A stretch of DNA of 64,000 bases. It comes from Tsukamurella sp. 1534 (GTDB lineage Bacteria > Actinomycetota > Actinomycetes > Mycobacteriales > Mycobacteriaceae). Position 1 is the stretch's first letter, and each line of letters starts with the position of its first letter. Location of the stretch: contig NZ_HE997626.1 in NCBI RefSeq assembly GCF_000312385.1, forward strand, positions 297,206 through 361,205, given 5' to 3'. Positions 27,670 through 38,923 of this stretch are shown here, one piece after another. A program made the position numbers and the translations under genes. Below the pieces are notes generated by a model. That model was not told the DNA's origin, did no database searches, and saw nothing but the letters and a program-made list of their open reading frames with translations.

Positions 27670-27861
27670 TCAGGACGTTGCGATCAGGAGCGTCGCGACG
27701 ACCGCGCACACGGCGGACACCGTGACGGCGCCCGCGGCGGTCAATGCGTTCGCGGTGTAGGTGGCGTCCGACGCCGGCCGGCGGGGCGCGGACACCTGGC
27801 AGGCGAACACCAGCCCGGCGAGCGCCACGACGCCCAACACCACCACTGCGATCCACGTCAT
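27670..27861 (-). CDS. Small two-helix membrane protein
   Basis: A 63-aa hypothetical protein consisting of two hydrophobic helices (WIAVVVLGVVALAGLVFAC and VTVSAVCAVVATLLIATS) joined by a basic loop (QVSAPRRPASDATYTANA). A Shine-Dalgarno-like GGAGGGAGCCGAG precedes the ATG. It is immediately upstream of the FUSC gene and probably co-transcribed with it. No motif allows a function. Confidence 0.5.
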   Translation of the reverse strand: MTWIAVVVLGVVALAGLVFACQVSAPRRPASDATYTANALTAAGAVTVSAVCAVVATLLIATS

Positions 27862-27913
27862 CTCGGCTCCCTCCGGTCGATTCGCCGCGCGCGCATCTCC
27901 GCGGCGACGCGAC

Positions 27914-27929
27914 GGTCCGTGCGCGGACC
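27914..27929. promoter_or_regulatory. Perfect palindrome upstream of the encapsulin operon
   Basis: GGTCCG-TGCG-CGGACC is a perfect 6-bp dyad, 79 bp before the DyP start and 53 bp before the divergent small membrane-protein gene. It could be an operator for a dimeric regulator. No regulator gene adjoins it. Confidence 0.35.
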
Positions 27930-28007
27930 ATCATCGCACGGGCCGGATTCCGCGCACGCCGAGACGCCGCGGTGCTTCTCCGGCGCGAACCGACGGGCGG
28001 AGTTAGT

Positions 28008-29039
28008 GTGAAAATCGTGGTCCCGAATCAAGCCGTTCTGACCCCGTTGACGCAGGCCGCGATGTTCGTCGTGGCCACCATCGAGGAGGGCCGGGAGGCC
28101 GACGTCCACGATGCGCTCGACAACCTCTCCGGGCTCACCCGGTCCGTGGGATTCCGATATCCGGACAAACATCTCACGCTCGTCACCTCGTTCGGCTCGG
28201 ACGCCTGGGACCGCCTGTTCTCCGGGCCGCGGCCCGCATCCCTGCACCCGTTCGTCGAGCTCGACGGTCCGCGGCATCGCGCACCGTCGACGCCCGGCGA
28301 CGTCCTGCTGCACGTCAAGGCCAGCACGCTCGACATGTGTTTCGAGCTGGCGTGGCGAGTGCTCGAATCCTTCGGCGACGCCGTGACCGTGGTCGACGAG
28401 GTGCACGGCTTCCGGTTCTTCGACGACCGGGACCTGCTGGGTTTCGTGGACGGCACGGAGAATCCCGCGGGCGCCGCTGCGGTGGCCGCGACCGCCGTGG
28501 GCGACGAGGACCCGGACTTCGCGGGCGGCAGCTACGTACACGTGCAGAAGTACCTGCACGACATGGCCGCGTGGCGCGCGCAGTCGGTCGAGGAGCAGGA
28601 GCGGGTGATCGGCCGCAGCAAGCTCGAGGACATCGAGATGGCCGACGAGGTGAAGCCGAAGGACGCTCACATCGCGCTCACCGTGATCGAGGACGAGAAC
28701 GGCGACCAGCTGCAGATCGTGCGGCAGAACATGCCGTTCGGATCGCTCGGCAGCGCCGAGTTCGGCACCTACTTCATCGGCTACTCGCGGGACCCCGAGG
28801 TCACCGAACACATGCTGCGCAACATGTTCCTCGGCGATCCGCCCGGGAACACGGACCGCATCCTGGACTTCTCCACCGCGCACACCGGGTGCCTGTTCTT
28901 CACCCCGTCGGCGGACTGGCTCGACGCACCGCCGGACCTCCCCGCCGCGGCCGGCGAGGAGGAGCCCGCCCCGACCGGTCCGGCCCCGGCCCCGGCACAC
29001 GGATCCCTCCACATCGGCAGCCTGAAAGGACAGCAGTGA
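28008..29039 (+). CDS. DyP-type heme peroxidase, encapsulin cargo
   Basis: A 343-aa dye-decolorising peroxidase. Family hallmarks are GFVDGTENP (catalytic Asp of the distal GxxDG motif), SYVHVQKYLHD, the proximal heme His in KPKDAHIAL, and HMLRNMFLGDPPGNTDRILD. The C-terminus is a Pro/Glu linker ending in GSLHIGSLKGQQ, the conserved peptide that docks cargo inside type 1 encapsulins. I choose GTG 28008 because GGAG lies 5 bp before it; GTG 28017 is an alternative. The stop overlaps the encapsulin ATG (TGATG), so shell and cargo are coupled. Confidence 0.95.
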   Translation: MKIVVPNQAVLTPLTQAAMFVVATIEEGREADVHDALDNLSGLTRSVGFRYPDKHLTLVTSFGSDAWDRLFSGPRPASLHPFVELDGPRHRAPSTPGDVLLHVKASTLDMCFELAWRVLESFGDAVTVVDEVHGFRFFDDRDLLGFVDGTENPAGAAAVAATAVGDEDPDFAGGSYVHVQKYLHDMAAWRAQSVEEQERVIGRSKLEDIEMADEVKPKDAHIALTVIEDENGDQLQIVRQNMPFGSLGSAEFGTYFIGYSRDPEVTEHMLRNMFLGDPPGNTDRILDFSTAHTGCLFFTPSADWLDAPPDLPAAAGEEEPAPTGPAPAPAHGSLHIGSLKGQQ

Positions 29040-29842
29040 TGAACAACCTCTACCGCGACCTCGCGCCCGTCACCTCGGAGGCGTGGGACGAGATCGAGAC
29101 CGAGGCGAGCCGCACCTTCCAGCGGAACATCGCCGGCCGCCGCGTCGTCGATGTCAGCGAGCCCGCCGGTCCCACCGCATCCGCCGTGGGCACCGGGCAC
29201 CTGGTGGGTGTCGCGGGCCCCGACGAGGGCGTCCAGGCGCACCTGCGCGACAGTCGCCCGCTGGTGCGCCTCCGCGTCCCGTTCAGCCTGAGCCGCAAGG
29301 CCATCGACTCCGTGGAGCGCGGTGCGCAGGACGCCGACTGGGATCCCGTCAAGGACGCCGCGCAGAAGCTCGCGTTCGCCGAGGACCGCGCGGTGTTCGA
29401 GGGCTACCCCGCCGCGTCCATCCCCGGGATCCGCGCGACGGCGTCGGGCGGAAGCATCACCCTGCCGGACGACCCCACGGACATCCCGGACGCGGTCTCC
29501 CAGGCCCTCAGCGACCTGCGGCTGGCCGGCGTCGACGGGCCCTACTCCGTGCTGCTGTCCGCCGACGTGTACACCGAGGTGAGCGAGACCTCCGATCACG
29601 GCTACCCGATCCGCGAGCACCTCAACCGGCTCGTGGACGGCGAGATCATCTGGGCCCCGGCGATCGACGGCGCGTTCGTGCTCACCACCCGCGGAGGCGA
29701 TTTCGATCTCCGGCTCGGCACCGACGTGGAGATCGGCTATCTCGGCCACGACGCCGACACCGTCGAGCTGTACCTGCAGGAGACGTTCACGTTCCTCGCG
29801 TACACGCCCGAGGCGGCCGTTCCGCTCGCCGCCCGGCGCTGA
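29039..29842 (+). CDS. Type 1 encapsulin shell protein (CFP29/linocin family)
   Basis: A 267-aa HK97-fold protein that self-assembles into a nanocompartment. Start and pattern are typical: MNNLYRDLAPVTSEAWDEIE, RNIAGRRVVDV, FSLSRKAIDSVERGAQDADW, AFAEDRAVFEGY, HLNRLVDGEIIWAP, FTFLAYTPEAAV. The mycobacterial homologue is CFP29 (culture filtrate protein). It is encoded directly after its DyP cargo, which carries the matching docking peptide. A Clp-type ATPase gene follows after 66 bp and may be in the same transcript. Confidence 0.96.
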   Translation: MNNLYRDLAPVTSEAWDEIETEASRTFQRNIAGRRVVDVSEPAGPTASAVGTGHLVGVAGPDEGVQAHLRDSRPLVRLRVPFSLSRKAIDSVERGAQDADWDPVKDAAQKLAFAEDRAVFEGYPAASIPGIRATASGGSITLPDDPTDIPDAVSQALSDLRLAGVDGPYSVLLSADVYTEVSETSDHGYPIREHLNRLVDGEIIWAPAIDGAFVLTTRGGDFDLRLGTDVEIGYLGHDADTVELYLQETFTFLAYTPEAAVPLAARR

Positions 29843-29908
29843 CCCACCTCACCCCCTCCCGGCCGCCCCCGGCGCCGGCCTCATCGACCAGCAGAACAGA
29901 GGACAGAC

Positions 29909-32470
<2,562 letters not shown>

Positions 32471-32509
32471 CCGCTCTGCAGCCCGCCGTGGCCCGCAGGC
32501 CCGGGGCCG

Positions 32510-33349
32510 CTAGAGCAGGGTGTCGCGCATGAGCGCGACCACCCGATCCAGCGCGTCCCGGGTGGGCTGGCCGGGCTCGTCGATGAGGTGCTCGGTGAGC
32601 ACCGAGTGCGGCGCGATGAGGGCGTCGGGGTTCGCGTCGTCGTCGTCGAGCTCGACCGCGATGAAGGCGTCGCCGAGTTGCTCGCGGAGGAACGCGAACC
32701 GCTCGTCGGGCACCATCTTGTCGCCCTTGAAGCGCAGGCCCATGACCTTCAGGCCCTGTTTGGCGCAGCGCACCTTGACCGTCTCGAGGTCCTGCGGCGA
32801 GATGTCGATGTTCCGGCGGCGGCTCGCCGTGACGCCCAGCGGCATCGACGGCTGGCTGAGCACCGGCGCCAGCAGCACGTTGTCCACCGCCATGCCGAGC
32901 GCGAAACCCCCGGTGAAGCACATGCCCACGGCTCCCACGCCCTTGCCGCCGCAGCGCTCGTGCTCCTGCCGGGCCAGCGCGCGAAGCCAGGTGACCACGG
33001 GCGAGGACTTCCCCACCGCGAGAGTGGTGAACTCCTTGCTCACGCACAGCGGCGCCAGCGAGGCCCCGGCCAGCGCCATGCCGCGCACGCCGACCTTCTT
33101 CGGGTTCCCCGCGTCCAGGCCGGGCACCCCGAACAGGTGCGGCACGACGGCGGTGAAACCCGCGTCCACCAGGCGGCGGGCGAAGGCGAGCACCTTGGGG
33201 GTGATGCCGGGGATCTCCGCCATGACGACGACGGCCGGCCCCTCACCCTTGCGGTACACGTCGTGCGTCGTGCCCTCCGCGGTGAAGGGCTCCACGGCGA
33301 AGTCGGCGATCTCTGCTGCAGCTACGGCTCTCACGTCCACGGGCACCAT
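32510..33349 (-). CDS. Dienelactone hydrolase family protein
   Basis: A 279-aa alpha/beta-hydrolase. The nucleophile is a cysteine (Cys144) in GAVGMCFTGGFALGMAV, the DLH pattern G-x-C-x-G-G. The expected acid and His lie in the C-terminal part (FKGDKMVPDERFAF and IAPHSVLTEHL). N-terminal VVVMAEIPGITPKVLAFARR matches the family strand/helix pattern. DLHs open lactone intermediates in aromatic catabolism, but no other catabolic genes are nearby, so the substrate is open. It is 12 bp after the F420-type oxidoreductase gene on the same strand and likely co-transcribed. Confidence 0.87.
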   Translation of the reverse strand: MVPVDVRAVAAAEIADFAVEPFTAEGTTHDVYRKGEGPAVVVMAEIPGITPKVLAFARRLVDAGFTAVVPHLFGVPGLDAGNPKKVGVRGMALAGASLAPLCVSKEFTTLAVGKSSPVVTWLRALARQEHERCGGKGVGAVGMCFTGGFALGMAVDNVLLAPVLSQPSMPLGVTASRRRNIDISPQDLETVKVRCAKQGLKVMGLRFKGDKMVPDERFAFLREQLGDAFIAVELDDDDANPDALIAPHSVLTEHLIDEPGQPTRDALDRVVALMRDTLL

Positions 33350-33361
33350 CGTGCCCCACGG

Positions 33362-34180
33362 TCACCCGAGGCGCTGCGCGATCGCCTCCAGGGCGGGCCA
33401 GGGGTCCTCGCCGAGGGCCTGAACGGTGACCTGATCCGCACCCGCGTCGAGGTGGGCCCGCACCCCCGCGGCGAGGGCGTCGCCGTCGCCGTGCACGGCG
33501 AGCACGTCGATCAGGCGGTCGCTGCCGGGCTTCGCGACGTCGTCATCGTCGAACCCGAGTCGCCGCAGGTTGGCGACGTAGTTCTGCAGGCCGAGGTAGA
33601 AGTCGACGGTCCGCCGGCCGGTCTCCCGGCCGCGCGCGGGATCGTCGTCGAGCACCACCTTCTGCTCCGGCGCGAGCAGCACCCCGTCGCCCAGGATCTC
33701 CCGCGCCCGCCGGGTGTGCTCGGGGGTGGTGAGGTACGGATGCGCGCCCGCGGTGCGGTCCGCGGCCAGGCGCAGCACCTTGGGGCCGAGCGCGGCGAGC
33801 ACAGTCCGCGCGGCGGGCACGCCCTCGGCCTGCAGCACGTCGAGGTATTCGACGAGGGCCTGATAGGGCGTGCGGTAGTCGGCGCTCGCCTCGCGATGGC
33901 CCGCGCCGATCCCCAGCAGGAACCTGCCCGGGTGCAGGGCCTCGATCCGGTGGAAGGCCGCGGCGGCCGAGCGCGCGTCGTCCTGCCAGATGTTGAGGAT
34001 CCCCGTCGCGACGGTCAGGTTCGACGTGGCCTCCAGCAGCGGGTCCACGACCGCGAGATCGCCGCCGGGTGACCCGCCCAGCCAGATCGCGCCGTAGCCC
34101 AGCTCCTCCGCGCGGCGCGCGAAAGCACCGTCGACCAGGGTGGACGCCCGCCAGATACCGAGATCTCCCAGAACACTCAT
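33362..34180 (-). CDS. Luciferase-like (LLM) oxidoreductase, probably F420-dependent
   Basis: A 272-aa TIM-barrel protein of the bacterial-luciferase superfamily. Segments typical of the actinobacterial LLM class are ARRAEELGYGAIWLGGSPGG, LTVATGILNIWQDDARSAAA and HPGRFLLGIGAGHREASADY. In the Mycobacteriales most such proteins use coenzyme F420 instead of FMN; this is inferred from the family. A final domain (DVLAVHGDGDALAAGVRAHL) is characteristic of the TIGR03620-like subgroup. It lies between the epoxide-hydrolase-like gene and the DLH gene, all minus strand. Confidence 0.85.
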   Translation of the reverse strand: MSVLGDLGIWRASTLVDGAFARRAEELGYGAIWLGGSPGGDLAVVDPLLEATSNLTVATGILNIWQDDARSAAAAFHRIEALHPGRFLLGIGAGHREASADYRTPYQALVEYLDVLQAEGVPAARTVLAALGPKVLRLAADRTAGAHPYLTTPEHTRRAREILGDGVLLAPEQKVVLDDDPARGRETGRRTVDFYLGLQNYVANLRRLGFDDDDVAKPGSDRLIDVLAVHGDGDALAAGVRAHLDAGADQVTVQALGEDPWPALEAIAQRLG

Positions 34181-34216
34181 GCCCCGTGCAACCCCGCGAC
34201 GGCGCCGATGCTTCCC

Positions 34217-34660
34217 TCAGACCGCGGTCCGCGGGAGGTGCGGGCGGGCGGGGGCGTAGACGGCGCCCGCCATCGCCCGCGCGACCGCCTTGGCCACGTC
34301 GACGAAGTCGAAGTAGTCCCGCCAGGCCACGATCCGGCCGCCCCGCACCTCGAACCGCGCGCACACCCAGAACTGCACCCGCAGCGGGCCGTAGACGAGT
34401 GCGGTGACCCGCTCGGTGAGCGCGATCCCGTCGGCGCCCACCGCGGACAGGAGCACCGACTGCAGCTCCACGCGTGACCGCTCGTACCTGCGGAAATGCC
34501 GCGCCACGGCACGGCGGCCCCGCAGCGTGCGCCACGACGTGCGGGTGTACACCACGTCCTTCGCGAGCAACTGCTCGGCGATCTCGTAGTCGCCGCTGCC
34601 GAGGGCGTCGACGAACCGTTCGGCGACGTCCTGCGGAGACCACAGCGGGGAGTTGTTCAC
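34217..34660 (-). CDS. SnoaL-like / limonene-1,2-epoxide hydrolase-type protein
   Basis: A 147-aa NTF2-fold protein. The combination VVYTRTSWRTLRGRRAVARH and FEVRGGRIVAWRDYFDFVD fits the limonene-epoxide hydrolase branch, in which Asp-Arg-Asp form the active site (candidates Arg and Asp of WRDYFD). Size and fold also suit SnoaL-like cyclases and dehydratases, so the reaction is not settled. It is the first of three minus-strand genes ending in the DLH, separated from rplY by 231 bp. Confidence 0.75.
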   Translation of the reverse strand: MNNSPLWSPQDVAERFVDALGSGDYEIAEQLLAKDVVYTRTSWRTLRGRRAVARHFRRYERSRVELQSVLLSAVGADGIALTERVTALVYGPLRVQFWVCARFEVRGGRIVAWRDYFDFVDVAKAVARAMAGAVYAPARPHLPRTAV

Positions 34661-34891
34661 GGGTCGATGTTCCGTGCGGTGCGTGGCGCCCGCGCGAACT
34701 GGACGTGACGCGTTGGAGAAGCTTCGATTTCGCGCCTGAGGTGGGCGTTCGGTAGACTGATCGGCGACCTTCTCGGCGAGGGCGGCTCCGGGCCGCCGTT
34801 ATCGACGCGAACGCCCTGCCCGCGGGACTTCCCGCGCGCCCCGTGCGGCCGCCTCGATGCGCCGAGGCCCGTTACCGCACGTAGGAGCACC
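34661..34891. other. 231-bp intergenic region with rplY promoter and structured leader
   Basis: No gene. It contains a -10-like TAGACT (34753-34758), which would give a leader of ~125 nt. Two hairpins follow: GGCGGC/GCCGCC at 34781-34797 with a 5-nt loop, and CGCGGG/CCCGCG at 34821-34836 with a 4-nt loop. AGGAGCACC precedes the rplY ATG. A leader of this length with two stems is compatible with translational feedback. Confidence 0.5.
34753..34758 (+). promoter_or_regulatory. Putative -10 element of rplY
   Basis: TAGACT, identical to the -10 candidate before prfC. No convincing -35 is present. It implies a leader of about 125 nt for rplY. Confidence 0.4.
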
Positions 34892-35491
34892 ATGTCCGAG
34901 ACCAACAAGATCGCCGCCGCCGTCCGCACCGAGTTCGGCAAGGGTGCCGCCCGCCGCACCCGTCGCGACGGCCTCGTCCCCGCCGTCCTGTACGGCCACG
35001 GCACCGAGCCCCAGCACCTCACCGTCAAGGCGCTCGACTTCGCCGCGATCCTGCGCAAGGACGGCACCAACGCCGTGCTCGACCTGGACATCGACGGCAA
35101 GCAGCAGCTCGCCCTGACCAAGCAGGTCGTGGTGCACCCGCTCCGCAACTACATCGAGCACGCCGACCTCCTCGTGATCAAGAAGGGCGAGAAGGTCGTC
35201 GTCGAGGTCCACGTCGAGATCGAGGGCATCGCCGCCGGCGGCACCCTGGTCACCCAGGACGCCACCTCGATCGACATCGAGGCCGACGCGCTGAGCATCC
35301 CCGAGCAGCTCACCGTGAACGTCCACAACCTCGAGGCCGGCACGCAGATCACCGCCGCCGACATCGAGCTCCCCGCGGGCGTCACCGTGGTGTCCGATCC
35401 GGAGACCCTGATCGTCAACATCATCGAGGCCCCGAAGGCCGACGAGGGTGACGAGGGCGAGGCCGAGGCCGCCGCCGAGTCCGCCGAGTAA
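34892..35491 (+). CDS. rplY: 50S ribosomal protein L25 (Ctc form)
   Basis: A 199-aa general-stress form of L25 that binds 5S rRNA. The N-terminal L25 domain (residues 7-~92) has [20 protein letters not shown] and [11 protein letters not shown]. The C-terminal TL5/CTC beta domain (~95-185) has [16 protein letters not shown] and [20 protein letters not shown]. The tail is highly acidic and Ala-rich. AGGAGC precedes the ATG by 5 bp. Followed after 5 bp by pth, as in mycobacteria. Confidence 0.96.
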   Translation: MSETNKIAAAVRTEFGKGAARRTRRDGLVPAVLYGHGTEPQHLTVKALDFAAILRKDGTNAVLDLDIDGKQQLALTKQVVVHPLRNYIEHADLLVIKKGEKVVVEVHVEIEGIAAGGTLVTQDATSIDIEADALSIPEQLTVNVHNLEAGTQITAADIELPAGVTVVSDPETLIVNIIEAPKADEGDEGEAEAAAESAE

Positions 35492-35496
35492 CAGCG

Positions 35497-36075
35497 GTGA
35501 ACGACCGGCCGCTGATCGTCGTAGGGCTGGGTAACCCGGGCGAGAAGTACGCCGGCACCCGCCACAACATCGGCTTCGACGTGGCCGACGAGCTCGCATC
35601 GCGCGCCCGCACCTCCTTCTCCCGGCACAAGAAGTCGGGCGCGGAGGTCGCGGGCGCGCGCCTCGCGGGCCGTCAGGTGTACCTCGCGAAGCCGCAGTCC
35701 TTCATGAACGTCTCCGGGCAGCCGACCGCGGCGCTCGCGCGGTTCTACTCGGTGGAGCCCACCGACGTGATCGCGATCCACGACGAGCTGGACATCGACT
35801 TCGGTCTGGTGCGGCTCAAGCGCGGCGGCGGCGAGGGCGGCCACAACGGCCTGCGCTCGCTGACCCAGCACCTGGGCACCAAGGAGTACCTGCGTGTGCG
35901 CGCGGGCATCGGACGGCCCCCGGGCCGCCAGGATCCCGCGGACTACGTGCTCAAGGCCTTCTCCGCCGCCGAGCGCAAGGAGGTCCCGCTCCTGATCGCC
36001 AACGCCGCGGACGCCGTCGAGCTGCTGATCTCGGGCGATCTGGAGTCCGCGCAGAACACGGTGCACGCCTGGTGA
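35497..36075 (+). CDS. pth: Peptidyl-tRNA hydrolase
   Basis: A 192-aa enzyme that releases peptides from prematurely dropped peptidyl-tRNA. The active-site motif [15 protein letters not shown] contains the catalytic His23. Also visible are [20 protein letters not shown] (catalytic Asp) and [14 protein letters not shown]. The GTG at 35497, 5 bp after rplY, gives the canonical N-terminus. Its stop overlaps the following acetyltransferase (GTGA). Confidence 0.96.
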   Translation: MNDRPLIVVGLGNPGEKYAGTRHNIGFDVADELASRARTSFSRHKKSGAEVAGARLAGRQVYLAKPQSFMNVSGQPTAALARFYSVEPTDVIAIHDELDIDFGLVRLKRGGGEGGHNGLRSLTQHLGTKEYLRVRAGIGRPPGRQDPADYVLKAFSAAERKEVPLLIANAADAVELLISGDLESAQNTVHAW

Positions 36076-36608
36076 TCACCTTCCGCCGCGTCGCCCGCGA
36101 GGACTTCGGGCTCCTCGCGATCTGGCTGTCCGAACCGCACAACCGCCGCTGGTGGAACCACGAGGTCTCGCCGGAGGCGATCGAGCTGGACTTCGGCCGG
36201 GCCGTCGACGGGGCCGAGCCGTCCGAGGACTGGCTCGCGCTCGACGGTGACGGCGCCCCGTTCGGGCTCGTCCAGCGGCAGCGGTGGGTCGACTACCCCG
36301 AGGAGGCCGCGGGCCTCGCGCCGCTGGTCGTCGCGGGCCCCGGGGACTGGGGCATCGACTACCTCGTCGGCTCGCACTTCGCGACGGGACGCGGGCTCGG
36401 CAGCGCGATGATCGCTGCGATGTGCGAGGTGATCTTCGCCGACCTCGGGGCCGATAGCGTGATCGTGGCCGTGGCCGCCGGGAACCGGCGTTCCTGGCGG
36501 GCACTGGAGCGCGCCGGGTTCTCCCGCCTCGGCCACGTCGACATCCCGGCGGACAACCCCGCCGACCCGCCCGACCACCTGGTCTACGCGCTGCCGCGCC
36601 CCGCGTGA
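36072..36608 (+). CDS. GNAT acetyltransferase (AAC(6')/RimJ-like)
   Basis: A 178-aa N-acetyltransferase fold. It has an N-terminal [18 protein letters not shown], then [15 protein letters not shown], a pattern seen in AAC(6')-type and siderophore-related acetyltransferases, and an acetyl-CoA-binding region with [20 protein letters not shown] (Q/R-x-x-G-x-G/A form). The C-terminal [20 protein letters not shown] is typical. The substrate is unknown; resistance to aminoglycosides is only one possibility. The GTG start overlaps the pth stop. Confidence 0.85.
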   Translation: MITFRRVAREDFGLLAIWLSEPHNRRWWNHEVSPEAIELDFGRAVDGAEPSEDWLALDGDGAPFGLVQRQRWVDYPEEAAGLAPLVVAGPGDWGIDYLVGSHFATGRGLGSAMIAAMCEVIFADLGADSVIVAVAAGNRRSWRALERAGFSRLGHVDIPADNPADPPDHLVYALPRPA

Positions 36609-36637
36609 CCGCGGCGCGGTCTACCTGCGCGAACGGG

Positions 36638-36643
36638 TAGACT
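36638..36643 (+). promoter_or_regulatory. -10 hexamer of probable leaderless prfC promoter
   Basis: TAGACT stands 8 bp before the GTG at 36652 with no ribosome binding site between, so the transcript should begin at or just before the start codon. Confidence 0.5.
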
Positions 36644-36651
36644 GGCCGATC

Positions 36652-38256
36652 GTGAGTTCCATCGCCGACGAGGTCGCCCGCCGCCGCACGTTCGCCATCA
36701 TCAGCCACCCCGACGCGGGCAAGTCGACGATGACGGAGGCGCTGGCCCTGCACGCCCGGGTGATCAACGAGGCCGGCGCGATCCACGGCAAGGCCGGCCG
36801 CAAGTCGACCGTCTCCGACTGGATGGAGATGGAGAAGGCGCGCGGCATCTCGGTGAGCTCGACCGCGCTCCAGTTCTCCTACCTCCCCGCCGGGGACGCC
36901 GCGGACGCGGAGCCCACCGTGATCAACCTGGTGGACACCCCCGGTCACGCGGATTTCTCCGAGGACACCTATCGCGTGCTCACCGCCGTCGACGCGGCCG
37001 TGATGCTCATCGACGCGGCGAAGGGCCTGGAGCCGCAGACGCTCAAGCTGTTCCAGGTGTGCCGGCACCGCGGGATCCCGGTGATCACCGTGATCAACAA
37101 GTGGGACCGCCCGGGCCGCACGCCGCTGGAACTGCTGGACGAGATCTCCGAGCGGATCGGCCTCACCCCCACCCCGCTGTACTGGCCGGTGGGCATCGCC
37201 GGCGACTTCCGCGGCCTGCGGGATGTGCGCCACGACGAGTACGTGCACTTCACCCGGACCGCCGGCGGCGCGAAGATCGCTCCGGAGGAACACCTTTCGA
37301 CCGACGCCGCGCTGGACCGGGAGGGCGAGGTGTGGGCCGAGGCGGTCGAGGAGACCGAGCTCATGCTGGAGATGGGGCAGGGCCACGATCAGGAGATGTA
37401 CCTGGCGGGCCAGACCTCGCCGGTCATCTTCACCTCGGCCATCCTGAATTTCGGTGTGCGGCAGCTACTGGAGGCTCTGGTCGAGCTCGCGCCGCCGCCG
37501 CGCTCCCGGGAGGGCGTGGACGAATCGGTCCGCGAGGTGACCGCCCCGTTCAGCGCCGTGGTGTTCAAGGTGCAGGCCGGCATGGACTCCGCGCACCGGG
37601 ATCGCCTGGCGTTCATGCGGATCGTGTCCGGCGAGTTCGAGCGCGGCATGGTTGTCACGCACGCGCAGACCGGCAAGCCGTTCGCGACCAAGTACGCGAT
37701 GACGGTGGTGGGCCGCGACCGGGAGACGGTGGAGACCGCCTACCCCGGGGACGTGGTGGGCCTGGTGAACGCGAACGCGCTGGCGCCCGGTGACACGCTC
37801 TTCGACGGTGCCAGGATCCAGTTCCCGCCGATCCCCTCGTTCGCACCCGAGCACTTCGCCGTGGTGCGCGCGAACTCGGCCGGCAAGTACAAGCAGTTCC
37901 GCAAGGGCATCGAACAGCTGGGCACCGAGGGCGTGGTGCAGTTGCTGCGCAACGACGTCCGCGGCGACGCCGCGCCCGTCATGGCCGCCGTCGGCCCCAT
38001 GCAGTTCGAGGTCGTCGTCGCGCGGATGAAGACCGAGTTCAACGTCGACGTGCAGGTGGAGCACCTCGGGTACTCGGTCGCCCGCCGCACCGATTCCGCC
38101 AGCGCGGACGAGCTGAACCGGCAGCGCGGGGTGGAGGTCTTCGAGCGTAACGACGGTGCGCTGCTGGCCCTGTTCTCGGACAAGTGGCGGCTGCAGTACA
38201 TCGAGAAGGAGATGCCCTCCCTCACCCTCGCCCCCCTCGTCGCCGCCGCGGACTGA
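36652..38256 (+). CDS. prfC: Peptide chain release factor 3 (RF3)
   Basis: A 534-aa translational GTPase that recycles RF1/RF2 after termination. G motifs: SHPDAGKST (G1), RGISVSS (G2), DTPGHADFSEDTYR (G3), NKWDR (G4). The RF3-typical N-terminal region follows (RKSTVSDWMEMEKARGISVS), then domain II (VVFKVQAGMDSAHRDRLAFM) and domain III (NVDVQVEHLGYSVARR). It distinguishes itself from EF-G by length and by the DWMEMEK segment. It is preceded by a leaderless-type promoter and is not part of the pth operon. Confidence 0.95.
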   Translation: MSSIADEVARRRTFAIISHPDAGKSTMTEALALHARVINEAGAIHGKAGRKSTVSDWMEMEKARGISVSSTALQFSYLPAGDAADAEPTVINLVDTPGHADFSEDTYRVLTAVDAAVMLIDAAKGLEPQTLKLFQVCRHRGIPVITVINKWDRPGRTPLELLDEISERIGLTPTPLYWPVGIAGDFRGLRDVRHDEYVHFTRTAGGAKIAPEEHLSTDAALDREGEVWAEAVEETELMLEMGQGHDQEMYLAGQTSPVIFTSAILNFGVRQLLEALVELAPPPRSREGVDESVREVTAPFSAVVFKVQAGMDSAHRDRLAFMRIVSGEFERGMVVTHAQTGKPFATKYAMTVVGRDRETVETAYPGDVVGLVNANALAPGDTLFDGARIQFPPIPSFAPEHFAVVRANSAGKYKQFRKGIEQLGTEGVVQLLRNDVRGDAAPVMAAVGPMQFEVVVARMKTEFNVDVQVEHLGYSVARRTDSASADELNRQRGVEVFERNDGALLALFSDKWRLQYIEKEMPSLTLAPLVAAAD

Positions 38257-38270
38257 GCGGCATCGCGCCG

Positions 38271-38873
38271 TCAGAGCCGGGCGGCGCCGCGGGCGCGGAC
38301 CTCGCCGATGAGGCGGTCCGCCTCCGCCTGTTCGATCAGGCCGCGTGCGGCCAGGGCGAGCAGGCCGTTGATCCCCGCCCAGCACTGGATCACCTCGGCG
38401 CGGGCCGCGTCCGCGGGCTCCCCGACGGCGTCGATCACCACGCCGAGAGCCCGCGCGAGGCAGCCGCGCACCTCCGCGCGGGCGGCGCGCACCACGTCCG
38501 AGTCCTCGCCGTGCACGTCGGTGAGCCCCAGCAGTCGGAAAGCCAGGGGCTCGCGCCCGTGGAAATCGAGGTACTCCTCGAACGCCGCCTCGGCGGCCGC
38601 GGCCCCGGGCGGAGCGTCCCGCACCGCGGCGGCCATCGCGTCGACGTGTTCGTGGCCGACGACGCATGCGAGGACGGCGTAGACGTCCGCCTTACCGCCC
38701 GGGAAGTTCGAATAGATGCTGGTCAGCGCTACATCGGCGGCGGAGGCGAGCTCGTCCACGGAGGTGCCGCGGTATCCCTGCGGCCGGGCGAACAGTGTGC
38801 GCGCCGCGTTCAGCAGCGCGGCGCGCGTGCGCCGGCGACGCTTGTCCGAGGGTTCCGTCAGGAGCGATTCCAT
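38271..38873 (-). CDS. TetR family transcriptional regulator
   Basis: A 200-aa regulator with an N-terminal HTH (RAALLNAARTLFARPQGYRG, then TSVDELASAADVALTSIYSN; residues ~17-65) and a helical ligand pocket. It diverges from the thioesterase gene across a 50-bp region with a long palindrome, so self-control together with control of that gene is likely. Ligands could be acyl-CoA-like, by analogy with the neighbour; this is inference. Confidence 0.87.
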   Translation of the reverse strand: MESLLTEPSDKRRRRTRAALLNAARTLFARPQGYRGTSVDELASAADVALTSIYSNFPGGKADVYAVLACVVGHEHVDAMAAAVRDAPPGAAAAEAAFEEYLDFHGREPLAFRLLGLTDVHGEDSDVVRAARAEVRGCLARALGVVIDAVGEPADAARAEVIQCWAGINGLLALAARGLIEQAEADRLIGEVRARGAARL

Positions 38874-38881
38874 GACACTAT

Positions 38882-38915
38882 CCTAGTCATACTTCGTTAT
38901 CATAGTACGACTAGG
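38882..38915. promoter_or_regulatory. 12-bp inverted repeat, TetR operator candidate
   Basis: Arms CCTAGTCATACT (38882-38893) and AGTACGACTAGG (38904-38915) match in 11 of 12 positions with a 10-bp spacer. They fill the divergent tetR/thioesterase intergenic region and end at the thioesterase ribosome binding site. Confidence 0.7.
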
Positions 38916-38923
38916 AGAATGCG

